DNA of 64,000 bases from Hoplostethus atlanticus (GCA_034670405.1 JAXDDX010000019.1:1492501-1556500); one strand, 5' to 3'. Positions 23,988-39,300 are shown, counted from the first letter of the stretch. Translations and numbers: made by a program. Notes: generated by a model not told the origin, from the sequence alone.

Positions 23988-26900
23988 CTGTAGGGGGTGA
24001 CAGAGAGCGTTATGGTGGATGGATGTTGTGCAGAACCTGTTTCAGGGGTGTTATCCTGTCACTTGGATACTCATACACTCATATATCGTCAATTTGTCAT
24101 GTTCAATGAATTCCAGGAGTTATTTTGCGATGAAGTGTTTTTTTTTGGGTGTACCCGCTTTCCCTCAACCTGCCTCGTCACGTAGCCCGACTGTCGAGAC
24201 TGAAAAGCTGAATGACTACCCCCCTCTGAGAAAACGTCTCTCCCTGACGTCTACGAAAAAGTGTCTGTGTGTGGGGCAGCTTAATTGGAATAAAATCGTC
24301 GCAAATTTTTTTCCAGTTTTTCTCCAAAACCTTCTTCTCCGCACTTAGGGGAAGAGTGGGAGGTAGAGAGCGAGCGAGGAAGAGAGCGAGAGCGAGATGT
24401 GTTGTGCAGAAAGAGAATCGACTGAGTGGGCGGCAGAAAGAAAGGGGCCGCATTGAGGGGGGGGGGGGTATGAGGGTTCCCCACAGACAGACCAGCCAAA
24501 ATACAGTATGCAGCTAGACATGCAGAGGAGTGGATGTAAGACAGCTTAGTCCTCGGCACTAACGTACAACAGCGCTAGTCTACAGCGGCGGGACACAATG
24601 AAGGAGGGAGGGGGACGCGGAGAGAAAAGGGAAATGACAACAGCAGTAGGTGACTCAGTCTAAATGGATGTGTGCCGTCGCCATTAAAGCTTTGCCGGCA
24701 GGTGGAGGCCCTGAAATCCGCCCACACAGAGCATTAGGCTTTCACACAGGAAGGATTGTTAGGGAAGGAATCAATTCTCGGTGAAAAGCTTGCAACAGCT
24801 GAGAAATGAACATATGGCGTGTTTTTTTTTTTTTTTTTTTCAATGCCAATACCGATATTTTTAGATAACGCCAAGATTGTATTTGCCCCAGAATTTGATT
24901 CACAGCAGAGTGAGAGAAAAAAAAAAAGCTTCGGAAACTAATAATATACCTAATATACACATACACAGGCCTATAAAATATAACATTATTGAACAATTAA
25001 ATGGATAAATAAAACACACACACTTACCATCCTCTGCGTCTTGGCGGGGGGTCTCCGCACGCTGTAGGAGTAGTAGTTGAGCATGGCGTACTCGATCATG
25101 GCGGCGAAGACGAACAGGAAGCAGACGGTGACGAACAGGTCCATGGCCGTCACGTAGGACACCCTGGGCAAGGAATTCCTGGCGACTGTGCTCAGCGTGG
25201 TCATGGTCAGCACCGTGGTGATACCTGGCGGAAGGCAACGTGCGTTATCGATCTCTCCGATAATCATGACACGGTGCATTTACTGCTGCTGGCACGTCGC
25301 TATTCGCTGGAGGGAGCTGGGCAGAGGTCTATTAGTCTGCATTAATAATATAACGCGTATTACGGGTTGTTATGCGGCATTCTGGGTAAATGTCCCGAGT
25401 CCTGCATCAATCCTTTATTAGTGCTCCATCAGCACTTCCACGCCCCGCTGCAGGTATCTGCTGCAAGAGTTACACAGCAGTTCTTCTCAACCCTTTTGGC
25501 TCACGACCCCCCCAAAACAAAGTGGTGCCTATACCCATAACCCCTGCATTGCAGGTGTAAAGGAACAGAATGGTGAACTCTACACAAACAATCTTTATTT
25601 TCCCTCTTGGGGGAATCTTAACTATTGAGAGAAGACTAAAGGCTGTAAGTATTCCTCGTTTCAGTGGGCTTTTATTCCAAATATCAAAAACCATGATTGT
25701 AAACATGATATTACAAACCCTTAAAATAGCGTCATGACCCCCTGGCAAGTCCTGACCCCCAGGTTGAGAACCACTAGCACAATCAGATCGGTATTGCGTT
25801 GCTCTGGAGCAGCAGTAGTGCAGCAAGCATGCAGTGAAAACTCAGCCTCCTATTCCTGCACATCCATCCATCCATCCATCGGAAGTAAAATATGTTGTAT
25901 TATTTTGTAAATTTAAACTTTAAATGTTTAAAGGTTTAAAAGGTGTAAAGGTTTTTCCTCTATTATTTTGATGGCCTGCTGTGATACAGTGGCGTATGGC
26001 ATTTACACTAAATCACATTGTTGTATAAGCAGTGTTTTGATGGATGTGTATGCTATAAGCTAAGTTGAGGCTAGCCAGGTAGCCTAGCGTTACTGTATTC
26101 TCCATAGAAGAGATGAAGGCAGCTCATCGACTGGGGATCTGCACTTGTTTTTAACCTGTGTGGTAGTATTTGATGTTTTAGACACTGAATACAAGGCAAA
26201 TTCCCATTAACAACAATAAATTGCAATAGCCTTTAAGTAGAAAGTTGAAATGTCTAACAAAATCAACAAAAGTTCAATCCTGTGACACCTTTGCCATGGC
26301 AACACATCGGCTTTCTGTACCACAGCCTTTTCTCGTGACAACACCATGAAAGGCCCGAAGACATTCAAGGTTTTTCGTAGACAGCAGAGACTTAATTCAC
26401 CGCCGGGACATGAGACTTCTCAAGTTAAAAGTGACACGGTGTGTTGACAGTTACATCCGGGCCACCGCGCTCACTGTGGTCATTAGTCAATCCCTGGAGA
26501 GGTGAAGCTCCCATCAGTGCACTTGTCCTTTACTGACAGTGATGAATGATCTAGATAGTGCTGTAGGGTGCTACTGGAAAACTCAAATTGCATTGAAAAC
26601 ATTTGATAACCAGGTGAACCATCCAATTTCTCGTACATGATCACTGTGACTGGTAGGTACTTTTATTCTCTTAAATAAAAAAAAATAAAAGTATTTAAAA
26701 AAAAAATTCAAACAATTTTAATAGGCTGTGTATCAGTGTCATTGTTTGAGAGATTGTTCCCTACGGTGTCTTGGAAAGGACAATATTGTCTTCGCGTGTT
26801 GAAATGAAATCAATTCTTTCCAAGAGAGATGAACCCCCCGTGACATGAATGCCCACTGGGGGCATCAATATCTGTTGCTGTAACACATCGTGAGCACACC

Positions 26901-28731
26901 AGCTCTCCCTTTCCCCTCTCCCCTGTTCTCTTCATGCCTCGTCTTCCCCTCGCTCTCGCTCCCTCTCTCTCCCTCTCTCTCCTCTCTGTCTCTTTCATCC
27001 ACATCTCCTAGATGTCTTTCATGGCAGTGTGTACCACTGTTTTCGCATGTGGTTTCCATAGAGACGAGCTCTCCTATCTATTTCAAGCTACCTCCTCTGG
27101 TCTAGTGCTCGTCTAGACTCGCTTTCCCCCCCACTCGTTGCATTTCACCAAAGTGGGAAAATGGAAAACCCTACGCTGCCAATACTCAAAAATATTACTT
27201 TCTATTAAAACGCCTACAAATGTTTATTATCGTTCATCGTAAACAGGCATGCCGCTTTTCATTCTCACTTTTGCACCTGAAAGAACCCATCAGGTGTGGG
27301 GTTTTTTTTTAACACCCACAGGCAGCTCACAGTCTTTGCTGCCATTTCAAATCAAGGTCATGAGTTTCCTGTGCACAGTTGTATTCATTCTGTGGGGATA
27401 GTCACTACATGATGCCATAGCAACTGGGTGACTCCCTGTCTGTTCAGGCAGGCTTAACATGGAACCTCAGATCCAGAGAGGGAGGGAGGGAGGGGGGGCT
27501 CATACAGCAGCGAGAAGCCTCCACTACGCCTGTATAAACCTGGAGACATCCTCAGTCATCACTTGATAGAAAAATAATCTTGTTTTCTCTCGATTGTGTG
27601 ATCGCAAGTAAATATCTTCCTCTCTTCTACACATACAATTTGGAAAATGAGATTTTGAACACTAACACTTCCGGCGATGGAAGGGCGTTGAGAAATATCC
27701 CTCAACGTGCAACACATTTCTAAAAAGACAAGGTCCCAATGCAACCAAGGTGCAGCAGACCATGGTTAGTGCACTTGAATCCTCTGTAGTACTGAGGACT
27801 GACGATCGAGGATCAGCGGTCGGGTCACAAGACTACTTGGATTTCGCTATGACTGGTCTCAGAGCAGCTACTACTCCTTTTCTGTTGGCGGTAATGCGGT
27901 GATGATTCATCGATGTTGAAACGCTACACGCTACAACTGCAATTTATTCTGAACTAGTCAAAGGTGTTTCATGCACGCTTCTCCCTGGACTCAGATCGGG
28001 GTCTCCCATGCATGTAATCGATCAGACAGCCGTATGTGATTCCTGACCCCCCGGGGGTTGCCCTGGCTTGCTGCTAGCTTGCTAGCTTGGTTTTGACGAG
28101 GAATGCTGACCAAAGAGAGTATCGAGTCACAGCAGACAAGGGTTATCATGAGTGACAGCTCTGATGGGGATACCTGGACACTTTAGTTTAGTCGCCCCTT
28201 TATGCTGCGTTCCATCCAAGTTGGAAGTCAAGTTTCCTCACATATTCTGGGTCAAGTCTTTGTTATTTATATCTCAACTTGACGACTGTTCAGTCATATG
28301 AGCATCTGCATCAAGAGCTGGTAAAATTGAAGGTTTGCCCGAGACAAGGCCGCTATCAGAGCTAGTCTTGAAAAGAGGCACTCCAGCCTCTCGTGGCTCT
28401 CTGTTGACAAGAGGCTGTCCTTCAGCACGCTCACATTGTGCTATTCACACACACAACCTGTGTGTGTTCAAACAGCCTTTACTAAGTCTACTGTTCAGTT
28501 CCAACACTGGAAATGTTGCCGACAGCCAGATGATGCTACCTTGCCCGAGAACTAACTCACTCAAAACAATAGTAATTTATAGAGGCAGTACAATTTACAA
28601 CTTGGAATCATTTACCTCAATCATGACTGTATGCATTTATTTATTTATTTTTCTATTCTTTAATTTAATTATTGTTGTAGTCTTGCTTTATACTTGCTTT
28701 ATATATTTTTCCTCTTTTTAATTCAGTTCTA

Positions 28732-28780
<49 letters not shown>

Positions 28781-31700
28781 GCAGCTGTCATCAGCTAATG
28801 GGGATCCTTTTAATAAACATAACCAATAGTTTGCAACAAGGAATTCCGACTTTCAATTGCATTTTTCCTAGCAGGAAGCGAGAAATCCAGACTTTCCGAC
28901 ATCTCTTGAACGCAGCATTCGTTCCCATGAACAATGCCAACTGTGCTAGGAAGCCATTTTGAGGACACAGAGGGGCAAGAAACTTTTTTTCCTCCTTCCC
29001 ACAGTGTATTGCTCATAGTGAAAGCCAACATCAGCCCACGCAGAAGGATTCGATGTTGTGATATCAAGGAGCAGAGTCGTGTGTGATGGCAGACAGCTGG
29101 AAAACTATATTACTGAGAGGTACGCCTAAAGAGACGACCACTTCCTGTCTCATCAGATAATGTTTGCATTGTATGTTGTGGCAATTTGTTCCATTTTATG
29201 ATGTTTTAATGGATTTTACTGTAACCCTGCAAAACAAATTCCCCTTATGGGACAATAAAGGTTGAATTGAATGTGCCTGGCATCATATATGATATTGTGT
29301 GTTACTGTCAGTTGACTTGAGTGACACGGCTGGAATCGGGAGGGAATGTGGGCTGCAGAGATGGAGGTCTCGGCGGGAATCAACAGGAGCTCATCTCTCT
29401 CTCCAACGTGAGTGACGGCGCTTTGGAAATACCACCTGGAACATGTTGGCAGCTTATCAAGGCAGCCAGCCTCAGGGGAAGGTGTCATCACCTGCCTACT
29501 CCTCGGACTTCAACCTTAGTGGATCTCGGTGATCCCTCCTCCCTCGTTGTGACATCCCCCCCCCCCACTACATGCCAGAAGCCTTCACTTTCGGCCCTGC
29601 TCTCCTTTGTCCCTTCTCTTTTTGGTTTTAACCCTCACCGGCTTCCCCCCTCTCTCTTATCGCTCTTCGTCCCTTTCCTTTCGCCTTCCCCGATGTGCTG
29701 GGGAAGAAAGGCTAAATGACTTTCTATTGTCGAGCTGAATGAGGATGTTTATCTCAACCGGGACAGCCTGCTTCTCTTCCCTACCCTGTTGTCTGAGGGA
29801 GATCACAAGGCTTTTGCCGCTTTTGGTCATGTATCAGACAGATGCACGCCCACCCCGTCCACATGGGCCTGTACTGCTTTTTGGTTGCGTCTTAACCAGA
29901 CAGGCTGACAGGTGGAAAGACTGATAGGCAGGCAGGCAGGCACACACTGTATCACAGAGTGGTTTAGGTTTAAGCCCTGAGACGGATGCAGCCTTGCCTT
30001 GGGAGGTTTCTTTCTCTTCTGGTTGAAAACCGGTGAAAACACACACCAGCAGCAGTCAGGTGAAAGAGGAGGGAGGTGTGTTAGTCCCCCGTCATTTCTT
30101 CTGCATATTTTCTGCTACTGTATACAGGCTATTCTTTCAGCAACTTGAAGAATGAAGAATGCAGTCGGACCAAATTGGTGTGCAAAACAAGACTCTAGTT
30201 ACCAGGCTATTCCTTGTAGCTTAAAAAAAGTCCGTTTGTGGATGAAAGTAAAAGGCCAGCAGTGTTTCAATTAAAAATACAGTAAAAAAATGCAATGGTT
30301 GTAAGCGCTTATGAAGAAAACATTCATTAAGACATTCCTGTTGTCATCCTGTTCACACTGTTTGGATGTTCAACTTAATAGCGAAAAGTAAGTTGAGTCG
30401 AACACACCGTCCCGTTATATTCAACTTTGATTAACAGCAAAAACGGAGAGCAGGTCCATTTGGCTCCGGCGCAGGCTTGATGAACACCACCGGCTTATTA
30501 AATTTGATACAACATGAGGCGACTTTATTATTCAGCTATCAGTGAAGTTTTTGTCTTTGGGCTTGATAAAAGAACAGGCAAGGACAGAACTCCAATATAA
30601 CTTCATTATTACCGCGGGGACCTTTCTCGATGACCTTCTGCGATATTGCCTTGAGTGGCAGGAGGGACGGAAATGTCTGCGTGGCATTAAAGTACTGATT
30701 CAGAACTGTGTCAGAAATGCGCCGCGCCGATACAAGTTACATCACGGGGCGAGGGGGTTGGCCCGGGTTAGAGACAGTCCCTTGTTTTGAAATCCTGGAA
30801 TTAAATGGTGGAAGTCAACAAGTTATGGTCTTCCCTCGCTCAAAAACTAGTGCTGCAGAGCAATTTTATTAAATAATGTTTTATAAAATGTTATTTGTTC
30901 AGCTTGCCTGGCTAAATACAACCAAAACAAAAAAAAAAAAAAAGTTGAGCATAAAGCGCACCTTTAAGGTCGAAGAACTGAAGAACCAGAGGAGCACCAC
31001 TACCGGTGTTGCAGAAATCATCCCACTTGACTGAAGAGGATTTCCACTTTCAAACTGATCGACGGAGCTCACGGCGTGCTGCCTGACAATATGGGACCGT
31101 TATCCGGGGATTTAATGTTTCATTAAGCCGTAAACGGTGTTTTTTACGTTCGCGAATATTGGAGCAAAATGGGGGGCCTATACTTTTCAGTTAGGCCGGG
31201 TGATAAAAGTTGTAAAAGGCTTTAGTGTCCGTCCGTGAATCGATTTGGGTTTTAGCACTTTTTAAACGCATGAGAAATGGAAAGCTGCCATTCCAACCTC
31301 AGATACAATCAAAGGATGATCAGCACGAAACGGCGGCCACATAGAGGTCAAACAGAGATATGAGCTACTATGAGAATGACACATGACCCACACAGCAGAT
31401 TCAAACTCCGTCTACGGTGTCTGTTTCACTCCCAAACATCCCAACATTTGAAGGAAAGTAAAAAAAATGGGTCCTCTCTGTTTAACTGGTTAACTTCTAT
31501 TAATTTACTTTAGAACTTTATATATCCAATATATGCAGAGAGCTTTCAAAATGAACTCTTCATAGACTTACCTCAAAATCACCGGCACCTTGAACCACAT
31601 CATCATCCACAGGAAAGCAAATGAACTAGCGGTGGGCATGCAGCATGCAGTGGGGGGAGGAAGACCATGCAACACAATCAGCAACGCAATAAAAAAAGGA

Positions 31701-32255
31701 TGGGGTTCAGTGCTATGATCAAGACGGGGGTGAAACAGATACTCTAACAAGTAAGGATATAAAGTAATATTAATACTTTTGAAATGAGTAACGAGTAGCA
31801 CGTTTTTGAGCTGTTCTGTACCTAGGGCCGTCCTGGCGGGCGTCGCGTCGCTCTTGATCCAGAAGGAGACCCAGGACAGGACCACGGTCAGGATGCAGGG
31901 GATGTAGGTCTGGATGGTGAAGTAGCCCATCCTTCTGCTGAGGTCAAAGTACACCGTCATCAGCACGTAGTCACCTGCAGGTAGAGAGAAAGAGCGATAC
32001 AAACCCAACGCTGTGGCAAAGTCCCTGCAGCTAATATCATCTGCCAGGAAACACTGGTGCTGCATCCTCCTCCAACGTGATTGGACAAACGAGTCCAAAC
32101 TTGCCATACCCAACTGACACCCATGGATCGAGAGGAGAGAGAGAGAAAGGGGAAAAGGTGAACTGGAGGGTGGAGAGTATGTCGGACTGGATGGTGAAGA
32201 AGCCCTGGTCACATAGAAATCTCGTTTTAACAGATAAGTCGGATTCCGTCATCAT

Positions 32256-32345
<90 letters not shown>

Positions 32346-33301
32346 CCTGGAACTGTGGCTCTCAGTCGTCTTCCAACCAACCAGGGAAGAGAAATGACAG
32401 CAAAGAGTTACAGGGACTGGAATCAGATCGGTTTCGACTCCCCCGGCACCAAAACCCTTTAACCCTGCAGGACGACAGGTTACCAAAACTGTCCAATCAA
32501 CCAGCTACTCGTGAGCCCATGTGACTTTTGTTTACAAGCCCTGGTTCGCTTTAATTAGGCGGCGTGAAGCGAAACGAGCCAAATACAAAGAAAAAATTGC
32601 AATTAAGCAAACCTTTCTGTTGTGGGTGGAACCAAAGAAAAACAAACTGTAGGTGAGATGGGGAGACCGTGAGAGAAAGAGGAGGAAGAGAAAGGATAGG
32701 AGGGGAAGAATGGAGAAAGGAGAATGTAATTTGTGGAATAAAAAGAGAGAGAAAACCTCCAGTAGATCACAGTAGACAGGAAAAAGTCGTTAACTTCTCT
32801 CAATGGCATTGTCAGTGTCAGGGGAAGAAAAATGAGGCGAGAGACAAAGTTTGTTCCGCTGCCTCTTTCACGGTCCAACTAAGATGCTTGTTATTGTGAG
32901 CTTTAATTGACAGCGGTAGGGAGATACGGAGCTAAAATACTTGCTGAACAAAAGCCATTGTTCTGTAACCTTGACAAAAGGTCTGCGCCTCAGAAAGCCT
33001 TTCCTTTAAATATTACTGAAGAGCACGGTATTTGACGAACGGCTGTCATTCAGGCTCCCGCATGAAAGCGACGTCGGGTTTGAATAAAACATCTGTCAAG
33101 AGGAAACCTTTTGTCCTCGACGCGCAGCCGAATCTCACCTTGTATTCCAGTCGGAATCGACATCAGGATCACTTTAAATCGCCAATGTGCAATGAAGGTA
33201 CAGCAGCGTGTCCGGGGGGAGAGTGGTTATTTACAGCTTGCTCACTTGCATGGTTCATGGGACAAGGACAACAGGACATACTGACTTCTACGTATCACTA
33301 T

Positions 33302-33354
<53 letters not shown>

Positions 33355-36300
33355 GCTAATGCCTGCGTATGCATTCACTGCTGTGTAGCAGTGCAGAGGT
33401 TTGTTTGTTATTATGTGACCAATTTTGTGATGGGTTTGCACAAAAATTGCATTGCGATTGGCAGTTTCAGGTGTTTTTTTGCAGTAAAATTGCAGCAGTT
33501 GGTAAACAAATCTCAAGTCAAGAAAAAATGAATCTCACAAAGTGGGGATTTTTAGAACTGCCTCCCATTAGAGAGAGGCATGTGTAATCATTTCTTGTGA
33601 TAACAGCCACAGGGCGACTGCATATCACAGAAACTACACAGGAAACTGCCGGGGTTGGATTCCAGACTTAATCTCAACATAAGCGCAGTACACACACACA
33701 CCGCGTGAAATCAGTCCACTTTAATGTTTCAGGAACACAAAACTGTCCAGAGTCACTTCCAAAGTGCCCGTCTATGTTGGAGGTAGACTGTATGCAATCC
33801 GAGAGGCTCATGACAAATCCTGCAATAATGGAGGTTAAATGAGTAAACAGTGGACTGGCTCAGCCCAGTAGGAGTGAATAAAGCCACAAGTCAATGTCGC
33901 CTGAGTCCTTCTCCATCTCCAGCCTCTGCAAAGCTAGATGAGAAGACGAAGCCAGACGTACTATGCTGACGTCTGGTTTGATTAGACCGTTTTGTGTGGA
34001 AAAAGTGTGATGTTTTCGCCATTTCGTGTGGAAAATGTTGCAGTAATTTTGCAAGATTGCAAGTTCTCGCAAATGCAGGATAAATACTGGTTGAGTTTGC
34101 ATTAGTTTGCTTGCAAAATCCTAACTTCTTGGAGGGACTGACAGCGGTGTGACACATACAGTAATGTGGCAACTGTGTATTAACTGTGCATTCCAATAGG
34201 ACAGAGATACAACATACTCTCCCATACAACCAGGTGGTGTTTCTACTTGGGAAAATCCTGTCATTACTGAGCTCAAGAGAAAGCTGGGATGTTGTTGCTG
34301 TGGCTGTGTGACACATTTCATATTATTGCTTTTTTTTTTTTTTAATATAGTTGATATTATTTAAGTCACTAGAGTATTCATTTGGAAGATGCTTAAACTA
34401 ACAAATTCCATTAGCCCTGCTGTTCCCTCACGTCCTACCAGTTGATAAGCCTGTGTGGTTACAGCAATTAACAGACTGTTGCTTTGCTCCATGTTAGCCG
34501 GCCTCGAGTTTCCAACACAGTCTCACACAACTTCCAGGATACAGATTATGGAGTTTTTTATTGTCAAACTACTTCCTGTTTCTAGTCGTGTCTCCTCCTC
34601 CTAATCCAATACATTTCTCTCAAATATTTGTGCACAGATCATATCATTTGAGACCAGATTGCAATATTTTTCCAGGAGCTCTTCGGTCAAACTGGAGGAT
34701 AAAACGGTGTGCAGGGAGCACAGTGGAAGGGTTGAGCATGTACAAAAGGTGGGACCCCCGTAATCAGAGAACAACATCAGATGGAATACCAGAGGAAGGT
34801 GCTGTCACCCATGATGCAATCAGACAACAAGGCATCAGATTGTCAGCGATTCGCTACAGGATCGCAACAAAAAGGCAATTCAAAAGCATTTCAACAATTC
34901 CGCTGTGGACTTGTTAATAATAAAAAAATAAATAAAAACATTGGCATTTCTACGACGCAACGGCTAGAGAAAGGGCATAATAGATAGCTTTTGGGGAATT
35001 TGCGATTCAGATTGTGGAACAAAGCGCTGGAGAGTTTGGGATTCCACGTCGGGGGCCCTTTGAAGAGGCCGCCGCTGAATTGATAACGACGGAGGATTCG
35101 CAGCACGAGTCCCCGGTGGCGCCGTGGCATGGGATCTGTCCACTCTCTGTCCTCATTAAGACGGCCCAATGCCTCGTGTTTTCATGAGGGATGAAGGATG
35201 GAGAGGGAGAGAGAGAGGAGAGAAAGAGGAGAGAAAGAGAAACACAGCACGTTGGAGTTTGTCAAGATGTAAATTAATGATAGGTATTTTTAGCCGGGGA
35301 TCTAATCATCATCCGTGCGGGGATGGAGCTCCGGCAAGTGAAAAAAAAGGGGAAAAAAAGAACGAAAGAAGGGGAAATAAATGAGAATACGTCTAATTTT
35401 CTTGAACAGCATGAGGTAGATGTGTAGGTTTGCTGTTGTTTTTAATGCAGCTCAGCAGAAAATTAGTTTGGCTGCGTTGTGGCGGGGGGACAGCGGGAGT
35501 TCTAGGCAAACTTGTTTATAAGGTCATCATGGTGTCGCGAAACGAGGGCGCTAATCAGACACCTTGTTTTGTGATCAGGAGCACACACACCAAAAAAAAA
35601 AAAAAAAACGAAGCAGGGAAATGGTAATCGGCCAGTCGAAACGAACAGGAGGCTGCGTGTCAAAACAGAAATCCTGATGAAGCTTTAAAAAATTCACATC
35701 CCTCGATCGGTACGCCCACTGGGTGATATGTTCCCCCAAATGAAGAAGAGGGAGATTTGCTCACGTAAGTCGCTGTTTTTCCTCTCAGATTTTTGCTCCT
35801 AACGAGGTGATTTGACATTATTTTGACAATGTCATATTCAAGCATATAAACTTTACCTTCCCTTAAAAGACGACCAACCAAAAAAAAAAAATGACACAGG
35901 ATGACACAATGAAGCCGTGAAGCTTATTTGTGGTCAATGCCGGTCCTTCGTAATTTGATGCCGTTGCCCATTATCCCTCTCCTGATCACGACGGCTGCTT
36001 CCATGTCCTGGGATATTCATGAACAGAAAGCTGAATCAGGTCGTGTTATGCAGATCCCTCCAAAGACAAAAGACTGGATGGCACGAACCAGGAGGGGGAT
36101 AGACGCAACCCACAAACAAGGTTAACAGGGGTTAATAATCGCTGCGTCACGTTTCGCATTCACAGCTCTCTCCTTATTAGGCCGCTAAAAAGCCTGCATT
36201 CATTTTCAAGGGTGATGTGTGAAAGCATTAAAAATGTATTAAGAACTTGTCGACTCGCGAGCGTAATTACTGCCCGGCACCTGTTTGCACCACAATTTTT

Positions 36301-39300
36301 TTTCCACCCCGTTCTTGCTGCTGCTGCTGCATCCAAACAACAAACCCGAAATTAAGCCATCAAAGAATAACACGGGCCTAACAACCGCATCCGAGGCTCG
36401 GGACGAGAGACAGGAAAAAAAAAAAAAAAAAAAAAAAAAAGGGGCTGAATAATTAAACTTCCCTTTTTAATCTTTAATCTTGGTGATTAATGTCAGTGGA
36501 AAAACCTATTTGCCCCTTACACCCGAGGGGAATACTTATGAGTTTAGAGCGTGTAGTTATATGATTACATTCATGGGCAAGGCGCCGGAGTTAACCTGCA
36601 CACAGTCTGGGGCAGCGGGGTAGTCTGGCAGGTGCGAGAGGCCGTCTTTTATTTTGAAAGTAAACATCCGCCCTGCTGAAGAGTCCTTGAGCAAGACAAT
36701 GAATCCCCTACCAGGGGGGGTCCAGGGGGGGGCTGTTCTGTTGTGGACCCTGACCTATGACCTACCTGGAGGAGGGTAAAGTGAAAAAAAAAAAAAGAAA
36801 TAAAAGGAGTTTGGTTTATTGTTAGTTACAACCCCAAAAAGCATTTTTTTTTTTTTTTTTAAAACTTGGTTTATAGAAATCTAGGAGGAAAACTCGAAAC
36901 TGGAGAAACTTGAGGAGCATTCACCAGAGTGTTACGCCCTCCTTCTGCTCAACTCCCATACCCCATGTCCGAGGAACACATCGTGATCTGAGCTCTTCCC
37001 TGCCTGTTGAGGTGGCTTGCTCACCTGCGGTCGTCGCCAGGGTGTCCGTGGTGTTTCGGAGCCCCATGAAGTCGAACTGGTAAAGTCTCCAGTACTTCTG
37101 GTCCGAAGTCTCCACCGAGTTTCTCCTCCACTTGTACATAATCTCGTCTCGCGGGTAGCCGTCTGGAAACCAGGGAGAGAATGCAAGAGGGGAGAGAGAA
37201 AGAGAGATGGAGGATAAGATATTAAAAAGGTGAGAAAAAGAGTGGGAGAGATATTGATGTCGTTATATTATATTATTATATTTATACAAACATATACAAT
37301 AAGTATTCATCAGTAGTTCAGTACCTGGTGGGCTGCAGATCCACTGAGCAACTTTTATCCATTTTTTTTTACATGGTATATAGTATACTGCAATAAATAC
37401 TCTGCATTTAGTCTGGTATTGAGGCTTAAAATCGCATTTTTCTTAAAACAAGTGAAAATAATCTGCCACTGGGGTGAGATAACTTCCCTTGTTTCCAATA
37501 CAAATCAACCCATTTCAAAAATCCTATTTCAAGATGTTGTCACTTTAGTCTTGAAACAGGTGAGACGGCGCTGGAAGTGGGATTATCTCACCGCATTGGC
37601 AGATTTCTTCCCCCCTTGACTTATTTTCTGCAGTGTAATACTATTTCTGCAGCTCCCGTATAATCCCATGACAAGCCTATTGTCACCCTTTGGCGTTAAT
37701 ATTTTGAAGTATTTCTTTTCATGAAGGGGCTGTCTAGACCTTAACGTTGAAGTTTATCACCCTGCATGTGCTTAGCATTAAAACTGCAGGATTTCCTTGA
37801 TGGGCGGAGCAACAGTGAAACGTTTGCACACAAAGCACGTGAAGAGGCTTTATGCATAACATTAATAATGGTATTTGTATTTAACAATATCGCTGGGCTC
37901 ACTTGACACAAGTTGAAGCAATTACCATGGAAAATTACCATGGAAAATTGAATGACAGTAATAATGAGCAAGTGGATGGCCTGTAGTGGAAACCAGGCTA
38001 ATTATGTGAATGTCTCATTTGGAGGATATAAATCTATCACCGAGGCGCGCAATCACCAAGTCCATAATACAAGAGAGGCTTTTTTTTTAAACACTTAATA
38101 TAAACGTCAAAAATGATTGCCATTTCTTTCCTTTTTGTTTTCAATAATTTATAATGCAGCCAATATTACCCTTGTATTACCACTGAATCTCCATCGCCAC
38201 AAACTGTTGGCCGTATTTTACGCCTTTAAAAGCCCCCCGAAGCAACGTGTTCTCACTTGCCGTCATAAATTACAGTCTGCTGTGGCCTTGGCGCTAATAT
38301 TCTCCCTGTCCACCGAGCAAAGAAGACATAGGATGTCTGCTCTCTTCACATTTCTGTAAACAAAGTCCAGCTACTGTATGTCTACAGTGGCAGGATTTCA
38401 GCCAATGATGTATTGATCCGATATAATAATAAACTTTATTTGTATAGCACAAAAGGACGGAGTTCACCACATCAGGAGACTTCAGATAGTGTAAGCTAAG
38501 CTGCCAGTCACCTAAAAATACACTGAATTCACCTTTAGATACTTTTCAGTGAATTCCTAAACTTTCTGGTACTCAATTTATTGTCCTTTGTGGTAAACCT
38601 ACCTTTTCAGACTGTACTCATAACTGTACATTACTGAATACACCTGAGCCACAGCTGAGTTATCTTATTCACATAGTACATCTCTTTTTCTAGCCTGGCT
38701 GTTATGGCTTTGATTTGCCAGAAAAGCCAGTTCTCTAACGCAGTGGTTCCCAGCCCAGCCCTTAAGTACCCTCTTGTCCTGCAGGTTTCAGCTCCAGCTC
38801 TCCTCAGACACACCTGAACCAACTAGAAGCTTCACGTTTTCATGATACCTTAATTGGTTCAGGTGTGCCTGAGTAGAGCTGGAGCCAAAACCGGCAGGAC
38901 AAGGGGGCGCTTGAGGACTGGATTGAGAACCGCTGCTCTAATGGACCTCCATGATTTGAGACGCAACTGCCTCTATAGAATGGAAATGTTCTACCAAATC
39001 TAGCAACAATACCCGAGAGGATGTTCTTTCGGGTGCGATTATGGCTACACAACGGGGATGTGGCTAATTGCAAGGCACAGCTCAGTTCTGTCGGCGGCGC
39101 CCATACCCATAATCACAGTAAAGAATGCCTTCCTGGGTGTTATGGCTTTTAAAAATCACGGTTTCCAATGCATATGTACTGTCTGGCAAGTATTCTCCAA
39201 AGTATTACACATACAAAAGAAGAAAGAAAGCAAGAAAGATTGCTAAAAAGCTCCCTTGTTACACGAGTTACGCGTCTTTGACCATTCAGATTGCTTGGCT

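Larger units (their letters stand above)
25225..31821 (-). other. gabrg3 intron between TM1 exon and TM2 exon
   Basis: 6597 bp. It holds a hAT-like MITE (25478-25776), a CT-rich stretch (26896-26998), a (TTA)n tract (28736-28780) followed by a LINE-like tail, a second LINE-like tail (29225-29275) and otherwise unique-looking sequence. No coding exon was recognised. Confidence 0.8.
31975..37024 (-). other. gabrg3 intron upstream of the TM1 exon
   Basis: 5050 bp. It contains (GA)44 at 32257-32344, (CA)n at 33306-33348, a purine-rich patch near 35196-35245 and a 26-A run at 36415-36440. No coding exon was recognised. Confidence 0.8.

Noticed and set aside
24900..25238. Minus-strand ORF with His/Arg-rich sequence over the TM2-TM3 exon
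   Set aside because: Out-of-frame shadow of the real gabrg3 exon at 25028-25224.
36932..37186. Alternative frame over the loop C exon
   Set aside because: Shadow of gabrg3; the adjacent frame gives the family motif [12 protein letters not shown] with correct phases.
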